This document shows positions 9,501 to 17,436 of a stretch of 64,000 nucleotides of DNA, in pieces. The DNA comes from Chloroflexus aurantiacus J-10-fl (GTDB taxonomy: Bacteria > Chloroflexota > Chloroflexia > Chloroflexales > Chloroflexaceae): assembly GCF_000018865.1 (NCBI RefSeq), contig NC_010175.1, forward strand, positions 5,022,001 through 5,086,000, given 5' to 3'. The position numbers were made by a program, and so were the translations under genes. A model generated the notes under the pieces. It ran no database searches. It saw only the letters and a list, made by a program, of their open reading frames with translations, and was not told the origin of the DNA. The stretch's first letter is position 1; each line of letters starts with the position of its first letter.

Positions 9501-11215
9501 GTGGCGCCCTGCTGCTTCGCCTACCCGCTGGAGCTCCGGCTGGAACCAAGAGCCTCACCTTCACCCTCAGTGGGCTGACCACCGACATCACTGCGTTGGT
9601 GCAGGTGTTCAATGCCCGCGAAGTGATCGGGTATGCGACCATTGCATTGCCTGTTTCCAATACCTCAACCGCGACCGCCACTGCCGGCCCATCGCCAACT
9701 GCGACCGCAACTGCCACTCCGACAGCAACGGTACCGCCTAGCCCGACCCCAACGGCAACCGCGACCGCTGTGCCCGGTAGCAACTTCGCGCTCAGTTTTG
9801 TCAGCAGCGATAGCGTGCGTGGCCCGGCGGTGACGGGGATGAATGCCTCGCATACTCTCGAACTCTGGTTCCGCCCTGACGCCACCGGTCAGACAGCGGT
9901 AATCGCCGCCAGTGATGCAGCCGGCAATACCGGCTGGTCACTCGAACTCACCAACAATCGCGTGGTCTGGTGGGTACTGCGCACCAACGGCCAGTGGGTC
10001 TCGGTCAGTCATCCCACCACCCTTGCCGCCAACACCTGGCACCATCTTGCCCTGACCTACGACGCCACAACCGGCACCGCCCGCCTGTTCGTCAACGGTA
10101 CCCCCGGTACCGCCGGCACGGTCGGCGCGATTACCGCCGGTCCTGACCTCGTGCTCGGCGGCGTGCCCGGCTACGGCTTCATCGTCGGTCAGATTGATGA
10201 ACTCCGCATCTCGACAACCATTCGCTACACCGCGGCCTTCACCCCGCCCACCGCAGCCTTTGCGGTGGACTCCGCCACAACCGCGCTGTTCAGCTTCAAC
10301 GAAGGCAGCGGGCAGACCACCACCGACCGCACCGGTGCGAATCTCACCCTGACCCTGGGCACCACAGCCACCCCTGATGCAGCCGATCCGCTCTGGGTGA
10401 CATCAGATGCGCCAACCGGTGGGGCACCGGGTAGTAGCCCCACACCCACGGCCACCCCAACCGCGACCGCCACTGCCGGCCCATCGCCAACTGCGACCGC
10501 AACTGCCACTCCGACAGCAACGGTACCGCCTAGCCCGACCCCAACGGCAACCGCGACCGCTGTGCCCGGTAGCAACTTCGCGCTCAGTTTTGTCAGCAGC
10601 GATAGCGTGCGTGGCCCGGCGGTGACGGGGATGAATGCCTCGCATACTCTCGAACTCTGGTTCCGCCCTGGCGCCACCGGTCAGACAGCGGTAATCGCCG
10701 CCAGTGATGCAGCCGGCAATACCGGCTGGTCACTCGAACTCACCAACAATCGCGTGGTCTGGTGGGTACTGCGCACCAACGGCCAGTGGGTCTCGGTCAG
10801 TCATCCCACCACCCTTGCCGCCAACACCTGGCACCATCTTGCCCTGACCTACGACGCCACAACCGGCACCGCCCGCCTGTTCGTCAACGGTACCCCCGGT
10901 ACCGCCGGCACGGTCGGCGCGATTACCGCCGGTCCTGACCTCGTGCTCGGCGGCGTGCCCGGCTACGGCTTCATCGTCGGTCAGATTGATGAACTCCGCA
11001 TCTCGACGACCATTCGCTACACCGCGGCCTTCACCCCGCCCACCGCAGCCTTCGCGGTTGACTCCGCCACGTCTGCGCTGTTCAGCTTCAACGAAGGCAG
11101 CGGGCAGACCACCACCGACCGTACCGGTGCGAATCTCACCCTGACCCTGGGCACCACGGCCACCCCTGATGCAGCCGATCCGCTCTGGGTGACATCAGAT
11201 GCGCCGACTTCGTAA
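6518..11215 (+). CDS. giant secreted adhesin-like protein: two beta-propellers, two LamG domains
   Basis: About 1565 aa. GTG 6518 is preferred to ATG 6449 because AAGGAGAG precedes it and the protein then opens with a clean signal peptide (cleavage after QASA, residue 30). The mature N-terminus and both propeller plus beta modules are close to identical to the preceding gene, but the first linker is a short Pro/Thr/Ser run and the C-terminus is different: two tandem LamG/concanavalin-like domains (about 1088-1300 and 1352-1564) with W-x-x-L-A-L-T-Y-D and G-x-I-D-E-L-R-I-S motifs. LamG folds usually bind glycans. It ends directly after the second LamG domain, with no Tyr-Ile-Pro-Leu tail. The stop is 12 bases before the next gene, so the two are probably cotranscribed. 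Confidence 0.8.
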   Translation: MSRYRHIALAGLFVVSIILSIFVNVPQASATIPNRQTWVHQPGTCPPALEGAVFGLAGDACGGTGTTFDTTQIYGHTLIRDAASPATPCEAGRTTGLCYRMWYSGFDNVGVRRIGLALSPDGITWTRVVGPGPNGSVLGPGPTGTFDSANVSFPSVIRTPTGYLMWYTGGDGTTFAIGLASSPDGVTWTRIPGPLPGGAVLRPSGIAGTFDQTIIAAPRVLRDTATPTAPCEGGRTTGLCYRMWYQGIDSNNRFFIGYALSPDGLTWTRVPGPGTNGSVIGEGPTGTFDERNAAVATIVKDGLLYRMWYNAQDGSGVHRIGHVVSLDGLTWVRPVPNDPVWRGSDDPGTLVPDNVWSPFVLKEGLSYRMWYNHTTRENSRRVGLAQVTPGTPLSAVGLSGVGTVYTVTFTTAATIPANGYVLVSLPASVALTTITPVGVSGFGSGATLTVEEGVLTDAEAGGEARGALLVRLTADAAPGPKSISFTLGTPPADDTPVLVQTFDSREVLEYTSVTIDGSGIPPTATPTPVPPTPTSTSSPIASPTPSPTNTSSPTPTPSAGGNNQPWTMVNGPCTDGAIFGDVDSGCGGGGTSFDSEEIFPPSVVRDEASTLRPCEDGRTSGVCYRMWYVGVDNPLDANRRIGYAVSPDGITWTRVPGPLTGGAVFEGSGVPGTFDNFGVSTLHVIRYGSGFRMYYSGFAVPGVIDGLGMAESIDGINWTRVPGPLAGGAMIRASGQAGQFDASYVVAPVVLVDNASPIAPCEGGRTSGVCHRMWFEGVSTSPSYTFRIGYAVSPDGITWTRLPLYSDGSVVQPGPFGDFDNNNVGVPMVIKDGAIYRMWFEANGYTAGYTTGYLVSTDGRTWLRATPNTPVWTGAMDTINLGTPDEVWAVRALKEGASYRLYYTTSTRPNARRFALATMTPGTPVSVSVTQTGTTYTLTFTTDPIPAGGSVLITLPPEVPMSAVTVDAISGFGSGATLVADPAAVTDAVAAGVARGALLLRLPAGAPAGTKSLTFTLSGLTTDITALVQVFNAREVIGYATIALPVSNTSTATATAGPSPTATATATPTATVPPSPTPTATATAVPGSNFALSFVSSDSVRGPAVTGMNASHTLELWFRPDATGQTAVIAASDAAGNTGWSLELTNNRVVWWVLRTNGQWVSVSHPTTLAANTWHHLALTYDATTGTARLFVNGTPGTAGTVGAITAGPDLVLGGVPGYGFIVGQIDELRISTTIRYTAAFTPPTAAFAVDSATTALFSFNEGSGQTTTDRTGANLTLTLGTTATPDAADPLWVTSDAPTGGAPGSSPTPTATPTATATAGPSPTATATATPTATVPPSPTPTATATAVPGSNFALSFVSSDSVRGPAVTGMNASHTLELWFRPGATGQTAVIAASDAAGNTGWSLELTNNRVVWWVLRTNGQWVSVSHPTTLAANTWHHLALTYDATTGTARLFVNGTPGTAGTVGAITAGPDLVLGGVPGYGFIVGQIDELRISTTIRYTAAFTPPTAAFAVDSATSALFSFNEGSGQTTTDRTGANLTLTLGTTATPDAADPLWVTSDAPTS
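6604..8063 (+). repeat. duplicated block A, copy 2
   Basis: Partner of 1598-3057; see that entry for the offset and boundaries. Confidence 0.9.
8210..9641 (+). repeat. duplicated block B, copy 2
   Basis: Partner of 3339-4770. The divergent blade patch is at about 8526-8761. Confidence 0.9.
9669..10413 (+). repeat. LamG-domain direct repeat, copy 1
   Basis: Linker plus LamG domain, nearly identical base for base to 10461-11205 (offset 792, i.e. 264 codons). Only a handful of substitutions are visible, so the duplication is recent or is being homogenised. Confidence 0.95.
10461..11205 (+). repeat. LamG-domain direct repeat, copy 2
   Basis: Second copy; it ends 10 bases before the end of the gene. 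Confidence 0.95.
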
Positions 11216-11227
11216 CGGAGACGATGT

Positions 11228-12541
11228 ATGGAGTGCTGCACTAGCCAGCAATGGTATCAGACGGTAGCAAAGCTCACCCTATCGGGCTTGCTCGTCACGT
11301 TCATCGCATTCAGTACATTCCGCGCGTCATCCCCGACCCAGGCCCAGGGTGGCTATTCCTTGCGGTTTTACGGCAGCGGTACCAACGACCTTGACCGGGT
11401 GAAAATACCATTAGGCCCTATCGATACAAATGGACGCATCACCGCTTCCTATCCGATCAACGTTGGCGACACCTTTACCATTGAGTTCTGGATGAAGGCA
11501 ACCGCAGCCGAGAACAATGCCCCGGCCTGTCCGGGAGGCTGGTACACTGGCAATATCATTCTTGACCGTGATGTGTTCGGTGCCGGTGATTATGGTGATT
11601 ACGGGGTGGCCATCTGCAATCAGCGGTTGGTCGTCGGCGTGAGTGTTGGCACCGACGACCGGTTGCTCATCGGCAGTACGGTGGTGACCGACGGCGTCTG
11701 GCACCATATCGCGATCACCCGCTCGGCGAGCGGACATATCCGTCTCTTCGTTGATGGTCAGCTTGATGGCACCCTGAGCGGTGCCAGTGGGCGGATTGAC
11801 TACCGCCTCAATCGTATCACTGCCTATCCCACCAGTGATCCGTACCTGGTATTGGGAGCCGAGAAACACGATGTTCCCGGTAGTCGTTACTACACCGGCT
11901 GGATTGATGATCTGCGCGTGTCGCAGAGTGTGCGTTACACCGACAATTTCACGCGACCATCAACCCCCCATCCGCTTGACCCTGATACGATTGCGCTCTA
12001 TCGGTTCGACGAGGGGGCAGGGACGTTCATTGGTGACAGTGCCCCTGGCGGGATAAGCAGCGGCGAACTCAAGCCGCGTCCTGGTGGCGCAGCTCAACAC
12101 TGGTCAACTGATACGCCGTTTAGTGGTGGATCAAGTCCTACCTCAACTGCAACAGCAAGCATAACACCGGCTATGACGGCGAGTTCGACACCGGGTAGCA
12201 CAGCTACCGCTACATCAACCAGCACCGCTACGCCAACCGGCACGCGCACCACCACACCAACCAGCACGCGCACCGCTACGCCAACCGGCACGCGCACCGC
12301 TACGCCAACCGGCACGCGCACCACCACACCGACCGGCACGCGCACCGCTACGCCAACCGGCACGCGCACCACCACACCGACCGGCACGCGCACCGCTACG
12401 CCAACCGGCACGCGCACTGCTCTTCCAACGCCATCGACGACCCCGTCGGTTAACAGTGCTCCTACAACGCCGACGCCACGGGTTCGGGCGTATATTCCAT
12501 TGATTACTCGTTCGCACGTCACATCGTCTGCACAAAGATAG
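11228..12541 (+). CDS. secreted LamG-domain protein with Thr-rich tail
   Basis: 437 aa. ATG 11228 follows GGAG (11217-11220) closely. Residues 1-40 form a signal peptide (hydrophobic 15-30, cleavage near TQAQ). Residues about 41-275 are one LamG/ConA-like lectin domain with W-H-H-I-A-I-T-R-S and G-W-I-D-D-L-R-V-S motifs, related in pattern but not in DNA to the LamG pair upstream. Residues about 300-415 are Ser/Thr/Pro-rich with eight 8-residue units of the type ATPTGTRT. The tail reads RVRAYIPLITRSHV, similar to the YIPLM tail of the first giant protein. It is probably a third cell-surface glycan-binding protein of the same transcription unit. Confidence 0.8.
   Translation: MECCTSQQWYQTVAKLTLSGLLVTFIAFSTFRASSPTQAQGGYSLRFYGSGTNDLDRVKIPLGPIDTNGRITASYPINVGDTFTIEFWMKATAAENNAPACPGGWYTGNIILDRDVFGAGDYGDYGVAICNQRLVVGVSVGTDDRLLIGSTVVTDGVWHHIAITRSASGHIRLFVDGQLDGTLSGASGRIDYRLNRITAYPTSDPYLVLGAEKHDVPGSRYYTGWIDDLRVSQSVRYTDNFTRPSTPHPLDPDTIALYRFDEGAGTFIGDSAPGGISSGELKPRPGGAAQHWSTDTPFSGGSSPTSTATASITPAMTASSTPGSTATATSTSTATPTGTRTTTPTSTRTATPTGTRTATPTGTRTTTPTGTRTATPTGTRTTTPTGTRTATPTGTRTALPTPSTTPSVNSAPTTPTPRVRAYIPLITRSHVTSSAQR
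12227..12420 (+). repeat. in-frame 24-bp tandem repeat (ATPTGTRT units)
   Basis: Eight 24-bp units alternating ACGCCAACCGGCACGCGCACC and close variants inside the preceding gene. The unit length keeps the frame. Confidence 0.9.
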
Positions 12542-12552
12542 GAGATCAACGT

Positions 12553-12876
12553 ATGACAAGTCTGCCCATTACTCGCACCGACCTCAGCCATCTTGTGATT
12601 GAAAGTTTGCGCGACATTCTCGATCAGAGTGGCCGTCCAGCGCCAGATCGCATCGATGAGAGCACCTTGCTGTTTGGCAAAGGGGCACTGCTCGACTCGC
12701 TGGCCCTGGTGACAATGGTGGTTGATCTTGAACAACGGCTTGAAGAAACCTTCGGTATCACCCTGACCCTGGCCGATGATCGAGCGATGTCGCAACGAAA
12801 CAGTCCATTTCGCAGCATCGGTGCCCTGGTCGATTACCTGATGCAGTTGATCGATGAGGAGACGGGCCGTGACTGA
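12553..12876 (+). CDS. acyl carrier protein-like protein
   Basis: 107 aa, the usual size of a free-standing carrier protein with short extensions. The helix-two motif L-L-D-S-L-A-L-V places the phosphopantetheine serine at residue 49. The Leu/Val/Glu pattern around it fits the four-helix ACP fold. A GGAGATC box precedes ATG 12553. It overlaps the following reductase by 8 bases, and an adenylating ligase follows, so it most likely carries an acyl group loaded by that ligase and modified by that reductase. Its position inside a glycan locus suggests a dedicated acyl donor rather than bulk fatty acid synthesis. Confidence 0.8.
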   Translation: MTSLPITRTDLSHLVIESLRDILDQSGRPAPDRIDESTLLFGKGALLDSLALVTMVVDLEQRLEETFGITLTLADDRAMSQRNSPFRSIGALVDYLMQLIDEETGRD

Positions 12877-13573
12877 GCGCGAAGTCGTGCTTATTACCGG
12901 GAGCAGCCGGGGCATTGGTCGCTTCCTGGTCGAACACTTTCTGGCACGGGGAGCACTGGTCGAAGGTTGCGCCCGCAATCCTGTCGACTGGGAACTACCC
13001 GGCTACACCCACCACCAGGTTGATGTCGCCAACGAGGGACAGGTCAAGGCGATGATCAGTTCGATCCAACGCCGGCATGGTCGCCTCGATATTGCTATCA
13101 ACAACGCCGGCATTGCGGCGATGAATCACGCGCTCCTTACACCGAGCGAAACGGCCGGTCGCATTCTCAACATTAACGTCCTGGGCAGTTTTCTGGTCTG
13201 TCGGGAAGCAGCCAAACTGATGCGTCGGCGCAACTATGGCCGCATCGTTAATTTCAGTACCATTGCTGTGCCGTTACGGCTTGAGGGTGAAGCGCTGTAC
13301 GCCGCATCCAAGAGCGCGGTCGAGACCATGACCCGTATCCTCGCCCGTGAATTTGCACCCTTCGGGATTACCGTGAACGCGATTGGCCCGACGCCAATCG
13401 AGACCGATCTTATCCGGGGCGTTCCGCAGGAAAAGCTCCAGCACATCATCGATGCACTCGCGATTCGGCGGTTTGGCACCTTTCGCGATGTTGCGCATGT
13501 GATTGATTTCTTCGTCAACCCGGCCAGTGATTATGTCACCGGGCAGGTACTTTACCTTGGTGGTGGTGGGTAG
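12869..13573 (+). CDS. SDR-family oxidoreductase, FabG-like ketoreductase
   Basis: 234 aa from GTG 12869, chosen because AGGAG lies 7 bases upstream and the start overlaps the carrier-protein stop; an upstream ATG at 12854 would delay the Rossmann strand. It shows the NAD(P) motif TGSSRGIG, NNAG, and the catalytic Y144-x3-K148 (YAASK) with a preceding serine. The closing pattern V-T-G-Q-V-L-Y-L-G-G-G is typical of 3-oxoacyl-ACP reductases. It probably reduces a beta-keto group on the carrier protein, but an unrelated alcohol or sugar substrate cannot be excluded. Confidence 0.8.
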   Translation: MTEREVVLITGSSRGIGRFLVEHFLARGALVEGCARNPVDWELPGYTHHQVDVANEGQVKAMISSIQRRHGRLDIAINNAGIAAMNHALLTPSETAGRILNINVLGSFLVCREAAKLMRRRNYGRIVNFSTIAVPLRLEGEALYAASKSAVETMTRILAREFAPFGITVNAIGPTPIETDLIRGVPQEKLQHIIDALAIRRFGTFRDVAHVIDFFVNPASDYVTGQVLYLGGGG

Positions 13574-13598
13574 CATCGATCACCGCATGGAGGCCGCT

Positions 13599-14945
13599 AT
13601 GAGCATTGCATGGCTACGCGAACGGATGGAGCAATGGGCAAGCCACCCGGCTATCGTCTGGCATGACCATCCGTATCCATACCAGGACTTGTTAACGCGC
13701 ATACAAGCCTGGCACACCGCTCTCAACCAGCACGACGTCGGTCCCGGCGAGGTCGTAACGATTGAAGGAGATTATTCACCCAATGCCGTTAGCCTGCTCC
13801 TGACCCTGATCGAACGCAATACGATTGTTGTTCCGTTGACGCACAGTGTTGCAGCGCAGCGTGAAGAGTTTCTGGGGATCGCCGAAGTGCAGGTCGTTGT
13901 CAGTTTCACCGACGATGACCGCTGGCATATCGAGCGCCGACCGGTGCAGGTAACCAATCCGCTGACCCGTCAGTTGATCGACCGTCAGCATCCGGGATTA
14001 GTCCTCTTCTCGTCGGGTTCTACCGGGAAGAGCAAAGCTGCCTTACACGATTTTATTCCGCTGCTCGAAAAGTTCAAAGTTCCCCGCCACCGACGGGTGA
14101 CACTCACCTTCCTGCTGCTCGATCATATCGGCGGTATCAATACCCTCTTCTACACCCTGGCAAATGGCGGCACTGTGGTATCGGTACCGTCACGCGATCC
14201 CGACGTAGTCTGTCGGGCTATTGAAACCCACCGGGTGCAGACGTTGCCCACGTCGCCGACGTTTCTGAATCTCCTGTTGATCTCTGAAGCCTACCGGCGC
14301 TATGATCTCTCGTCACTTGAGCTGATTACTTACGGCACAGAGGTGATGCCGGAAAGTACCTTACACCGGATTCACGCGCTCTTCCCCAACGTGCAGCTCT
14401 TGCAGACGTATGGCCTCTCTGAACTGGGCATCCTGCGTTCCAAGTCCCGCGACTCCAATTCACTATGGGTCAAAGTCGGCGGCGAAGGGTTCGAGACGAA
14501 GATCGTCGATGGGGTGTTGTGGGTACGGGCTAAATCGGCGATGCTGGGGTATCTCAATGCACCCAGCCCCTTCGACGAAGAGGGGTGGATGAATACGCAG
14601 GATGTGGTTGAGGTTGACGGAGAGTATATTCGCATTTTGGGGCGACGGAGCGACATCATCAACGTCGGTGGGCAGAAGGTCTACCCGGCAGAGGTGGAGA
14701 GCGTGTTACTCCAGATGCCGAACGTCAAAGATGTTGCGGTGGTTGGTGAGCCTAATCCCATCACCGGCCATATTGTGACTGCACGCTTCAATCTGTTCGA
14801 GCCTGAAGACCCGAATGAGTTTAAGCGGCGGGTACGTGCATTCTGTCGTGACCGCCTGGCACCTTACAAGATACCGGTCAAGATTATCATTACCGACAGC
14901 GAACAACACAGCGCCCGGTTCAAGAAGATGCGTAAATCGTCGTAG
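13599..14945 (+). CDS. AMP-forming acyl ligase (ANL superfamily)
   Basis: 448 aa from ATG 13599, which GGAGG precedes at 5 bases; the frame is open further upstream into the reductase but without a better start. Motifs: A3-like SSGSTGKSKAA, A5 QTYGLSELG, A7-A8 INVGGQKVYPAEVE, and a lysine-rich C-terminus (FKKMRKSS) where the catalytic lysine is expected. It would activate a carboxylic acid as acyl-AMP and pass it to CoA or to the carrier protein encoded two genes upstream. It is shorter than typical 500-550 aa acyl-CoA synthetases. Confidence 0.75.
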   Translation: MSIAWLRERMEQWASHPAIVWHDHPYPYQDLLTRIQAWHTALNQHDVGPGEVVTIEGDYSPNAVSLLLTLIERNTIVVPLTHSVAAQREEFLGIAEVQVVVSFTDDDRWHIERRPVQVTNPLTRQLIDRQHPGLVLFSSGSTGKSKAALHDFIPLLEKFKVPRHRRVTLTFLLLDHIGGINTLFYTLANGGTVVSVPSRDPDVVCRAIETHRVQTLPTSPTFLNLLLISEAYRRYDLSSLELITYGTEVMPESTLHRIHALFPNVQLLQTYGLSELGILRSKSRDSNSLWVKVGGEGFETKIVDGVLWVRAKSAMLGYLNAPSPFDEEGWMNTQDVVEVDGEYIRILGRRSDIINVGGQKVYPAEVESVLLQMPNVKDVAVVGEPNPITGHIVTARFNLFEPEDPNEFKRRVRAFCRDRLAPYKIPVKIIITDSEQHSARFKKMRKSS

Positions 14946-14971
14946 CAGCTTTGCAGCGAAAAACGAAGCCT

Positions 14972-16441
14972 ATGATACCGACAGTTCGCATTGCTATCGA
15001 TCCGGCACTGGCGGCCCGGCGCGCTGAGATTACCTATACCTGGCGCACATTGCTGACCGGTATGGGCTATAGCTGGTACGAAGAGCAGTGGCAGGCTGCA
15101 CCGGTCACCATTGCCTATACCACCGATCCGGCTCAGGCGCCACCAGCACAGATTGTTATCCACGCCTGTGCCGAACGTTGGGCAAACCCTGCCCTGGCCC
15201 GTTTACGAGGTCACACTATCCAGCGCGGCTATACCCTGCCGCTGCTGGAAGGCGACCACGAGCACGTCCAACCGGTCGTGGTGCATGGCAGCCTGCACAT
15301 TGGTCACGACCCGATCTTCGCCGCCTTCTGGCTCCTCAGCGGCTATGAAGAGGAGCAGTACCCGACGCTCAAACACGGCTATCGCGATCTCACCGGCTCA
15401 CCGATGCTGACGCAGGGACTACTCCGGCGTGGGATGGCATCGGCAATTGGCTGCTGGCTGGCCGAGATACTGCAACAGTGCGGTTTGCCCCCCGGCATCC
15501 CGCGCTGGCCCAACGGTGCAGTCCTGGCCGCCACCTGTGGTCACGATGTCGATTATCCAGAAGTTGTGCGCTGGCTGGAGCCGCTGCGGATTGTGCGGCG
15601 ACAGGGGATGCGCGGACTGCGGGCAGCCCGTGATGTGATCACCGGTCGTCGCCACCACTGGCACTTCCACTCGTGGATCGCTCTTGAAGAGCAGATCGGT
15701 GCTCGCTCAGCGTTTTACTTCGTTGCCCGCAAAGGGTCGTTGCTGGAATATGCAACCGGACGTCCCGATCCCTTCTACGATGTGCAGGCGCCGCACTTCC
15801 GTGCGCTCTTCCGCGAATTGAGTGCTGCCGGCTGGGAGATCGGTCTGCACGCCAGCTACCTGGCCTACACCGACCGTCGCATCTTCGCTGCCGAACGCGA
15901 ACGGCTGGCGGTCGCCAGCGGCCAACCGATTGAAGGGAATCGCCATCACTACTGGCACCTCCATCCGCAACAGCCCGAACAAACGCTGCTCATCCACGAG
16001 CAGGTTGGGTTTCACTACGATGCATCCCTGACCCACAACCGGTATCTGGGCTGGCGTCGGAGTAGTACCTGGCCCTTCTTCCCCTGGCACCGCAGGTTGC
16101 GCCGGGCAATTCGCACCTTGCAACTGCCAACCGGCTGGATGGACGATCACCTGTTTGGGCAGAAGCAGTTTAACCCCGGTGAACGTGATACCCTGCTTGG
16201 CGATCTGCGTGAGACCGTCTCTCGCCAGGGTGGTTTACTACTGGTCGATGTGCATGATTATGTCTATGACGACACGCTCTTTCCGGGATGGGCAGCGATC
16301 TACCGTTCCCTGTGGGAAGACCTGGCAGCACGTGGCCGGGTCTGGTTCGCAACCCCGGCAGCCATCGCCAGACACTGGTCGGCGCGGGCCAGCAGTATCG
16401 CGGAAAACAGCCATGGCCTCGGCGAAGATGAACAGATGTGA
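14972..16441 (+). CDS. polysaccharide deacetylase-like protein
   Basis: 489 aa from ATG 14972; a TTG 21 bases upstream is possible, and neither has a good ribosome site. The N-terminal 180 residues are an unassigned alpha/beta region. From about residue 185 it resembles NodB-type deacetylases: ATCGHDVDYPE carries the metal-binding Asp motif, EIGLHASY the following His-x-Ser-Tyr motif, and LLLVDVHDYVYDD a late Asp/His pair. There is no signal peptide, so it may act in the cytoplasm on a lipid-linked or nucleotide sugar, unlike most secreted family members. The stop overlaps the next start (GTGA). Confidence 0.7.
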   Translation: MIPTVRIAIDPALAARRAEITYTWRTLLTGMGYSWYEEQWQAAPVTIAYTTDPAQAPPAQIVIHACAERWANPALARLRGHTIQRGYTLPLLEGDHEHVQPVVVHGSLHIGHDPIFAAFWLLSGYEEEQYPTLKHGYRDLTGSPMLTQGLLRRGMASAIGCWLAEILQQCGLPPGIPRWPNGAVLAATCGHDVDYPEVVRWLEPLRIVRRQGMRGLRAARDVITGRRHHWHFHSWIALEEQIGARSAFYFVARKGSLLEYATGRPDPFYDVQAPHFRALFRELSAAGWEIGLHASYLAYTDRRIFAAERERLAVASGQPIEGNRHHYWHLHPQQPEQTLLIHEQVGFHYDASLTHNRYLGWRRSSTWPFFPWHRRLRRAIRTLQLPTGWMDDHLFGQKQFNPGERDTLLGDLRETVSRQGGLLLVDVHDYVYDDTLFPGWAAIYRSLWEDLAARGRVWFATPAAIARHWSARASSIAENSHGLGEDEQM

Positions 16442-17433
16442 AGAAATCCGGTAATACCTGGGCAGCGAACATGAATCTCTTCCGTACCGCCATCTTTATC
16501 CTGCTCTTCATCGTGCCACCAGCCTGTAAACCGGCTATCTTACGCATCTGTTGCGGTGCTCAGATTGGCCGAGGCGTCTCGATTGGCTGGTTCAGTACCG
16601 TGATGGGGCGCCACATCAGCATCGGCGATCACAGCGCGATCCGTGCCTTGACCATCATCAACTGTGGCGGTGACCTCAGCATTGGTCGTTACAGCATCAT
16701 CAGCAGCTTCATCCTGGTGTACGGTGCTGCCGGTTTGCGGATCGGTCATCACAGCTACATCGGCCCGCAATCGCTCATCAACACCGAGGAAGAGGTGCGG
16801 ATCGGCGACTGGAGTGCGCTCGGCGCCCGTTGCATGGTGTACACCCACGGTTCATTTCTGCCCTACACCGAGGGCTATTGGGTACGCTTCGCACCGGTGG
16901 TGATCGGCAATCGGGTCTGGTGTGCTGCCGGCGTCTTTCTCCACCCCGGCACGACTATCGGCGATAACAGTTTTGTGAACTCGCGCTCGGTGGTCAGTGG
17001 TGACATTCCGGCGAATGCAATCGTCGAAGGACATCCGGCCCAGGTGGTCAACACGATGAACCGTATGCAGCGCACGATCACCCCGCGACGGCTTGATGCA
17101 ATCGCCGGCCAGATGCTACGTCATTTTCTGGCAATTGCCACGAATCACGGCGAACTAAGGTTACTGAGCGATACGCCCCACCCGCTGGTTCAGGTTGGGC
17201 GGCACACCTATCGGATAGTGCTGGTACCGGCCCACGGTGAAACACCAGTCGCTGCCCCTGACCAACCGACCGTCTGGCTTATCTGTCGGCCCGACTGGCA
17301 ACCGGCACCGACGCAGCTCTGGCTCAACCTGATCACCTATCGGCGCAGCCCTGCGCGCGCAGTCATTCTTGATGCACTGTGCACATTTTTACAGCGCTAC
17401 TACGGTATTCAACTCGAATATGAAGAGAGGTAA
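16438..17433 (+). CDS. left-handed beta-helix acyltransferase with C-terminal extension
   Basis: 331 aa from GTG 16438, which overlaps the upstream TGA; ATG 16471 is a plausible alternative start. Residues about 35-200 consist of hexapeptide repeats ([IV]-G-x-x-x-x) of the LbH fold, as in O- and N-acyltransferases of the WbbJ or maltose acetyltransferase type. A hydrophobic N-terminus (FRTAIFILLFIVPP) may bind the membrane. About 120 residues of unknown role follow the helix. It is likely to transfer an acetyl or other acyl group to a sugar of the cluster's glycan. Confidence 0.75.
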   Translation: MKKSGNTWAANMNLFRTAIFILLFIVPPACKPAILRICCGAQIGRGVSIGWFSTVMGRHISIGDHSAIRALTIINCGGDLSIGRYSIISSFILVYGAAGLRIGHHSYIGPQSLINTEEEVRIGDWSALGARCMVYTHGSFLPYTEGYWVRFAPVVIGNRVWCAAGVFLHPGTTIGDNSFVNSRSVVSGDIPANAIVEGHPAQVVNTMNRMQRTITPRRLDAIAGQMLRHFLAIATNHGELRLLSDTPHPLVQVGRHTYRIVLVPAHGETPVAAPDQPTVWLICRPDWQPAPTQLWLNLITYRRSPARAVILDALCTFLQRYYGIQLEYEER

Positions 17434-17436
17434 CTT

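Noticed and set aside
12094..12978. 294-codon minus-strand frame across the LamG tail and carrier-protein gene
   Set aside because: Antisense to three coupled plus-strand genes; half of it is a repeat of Val/Arg/Gly codons.
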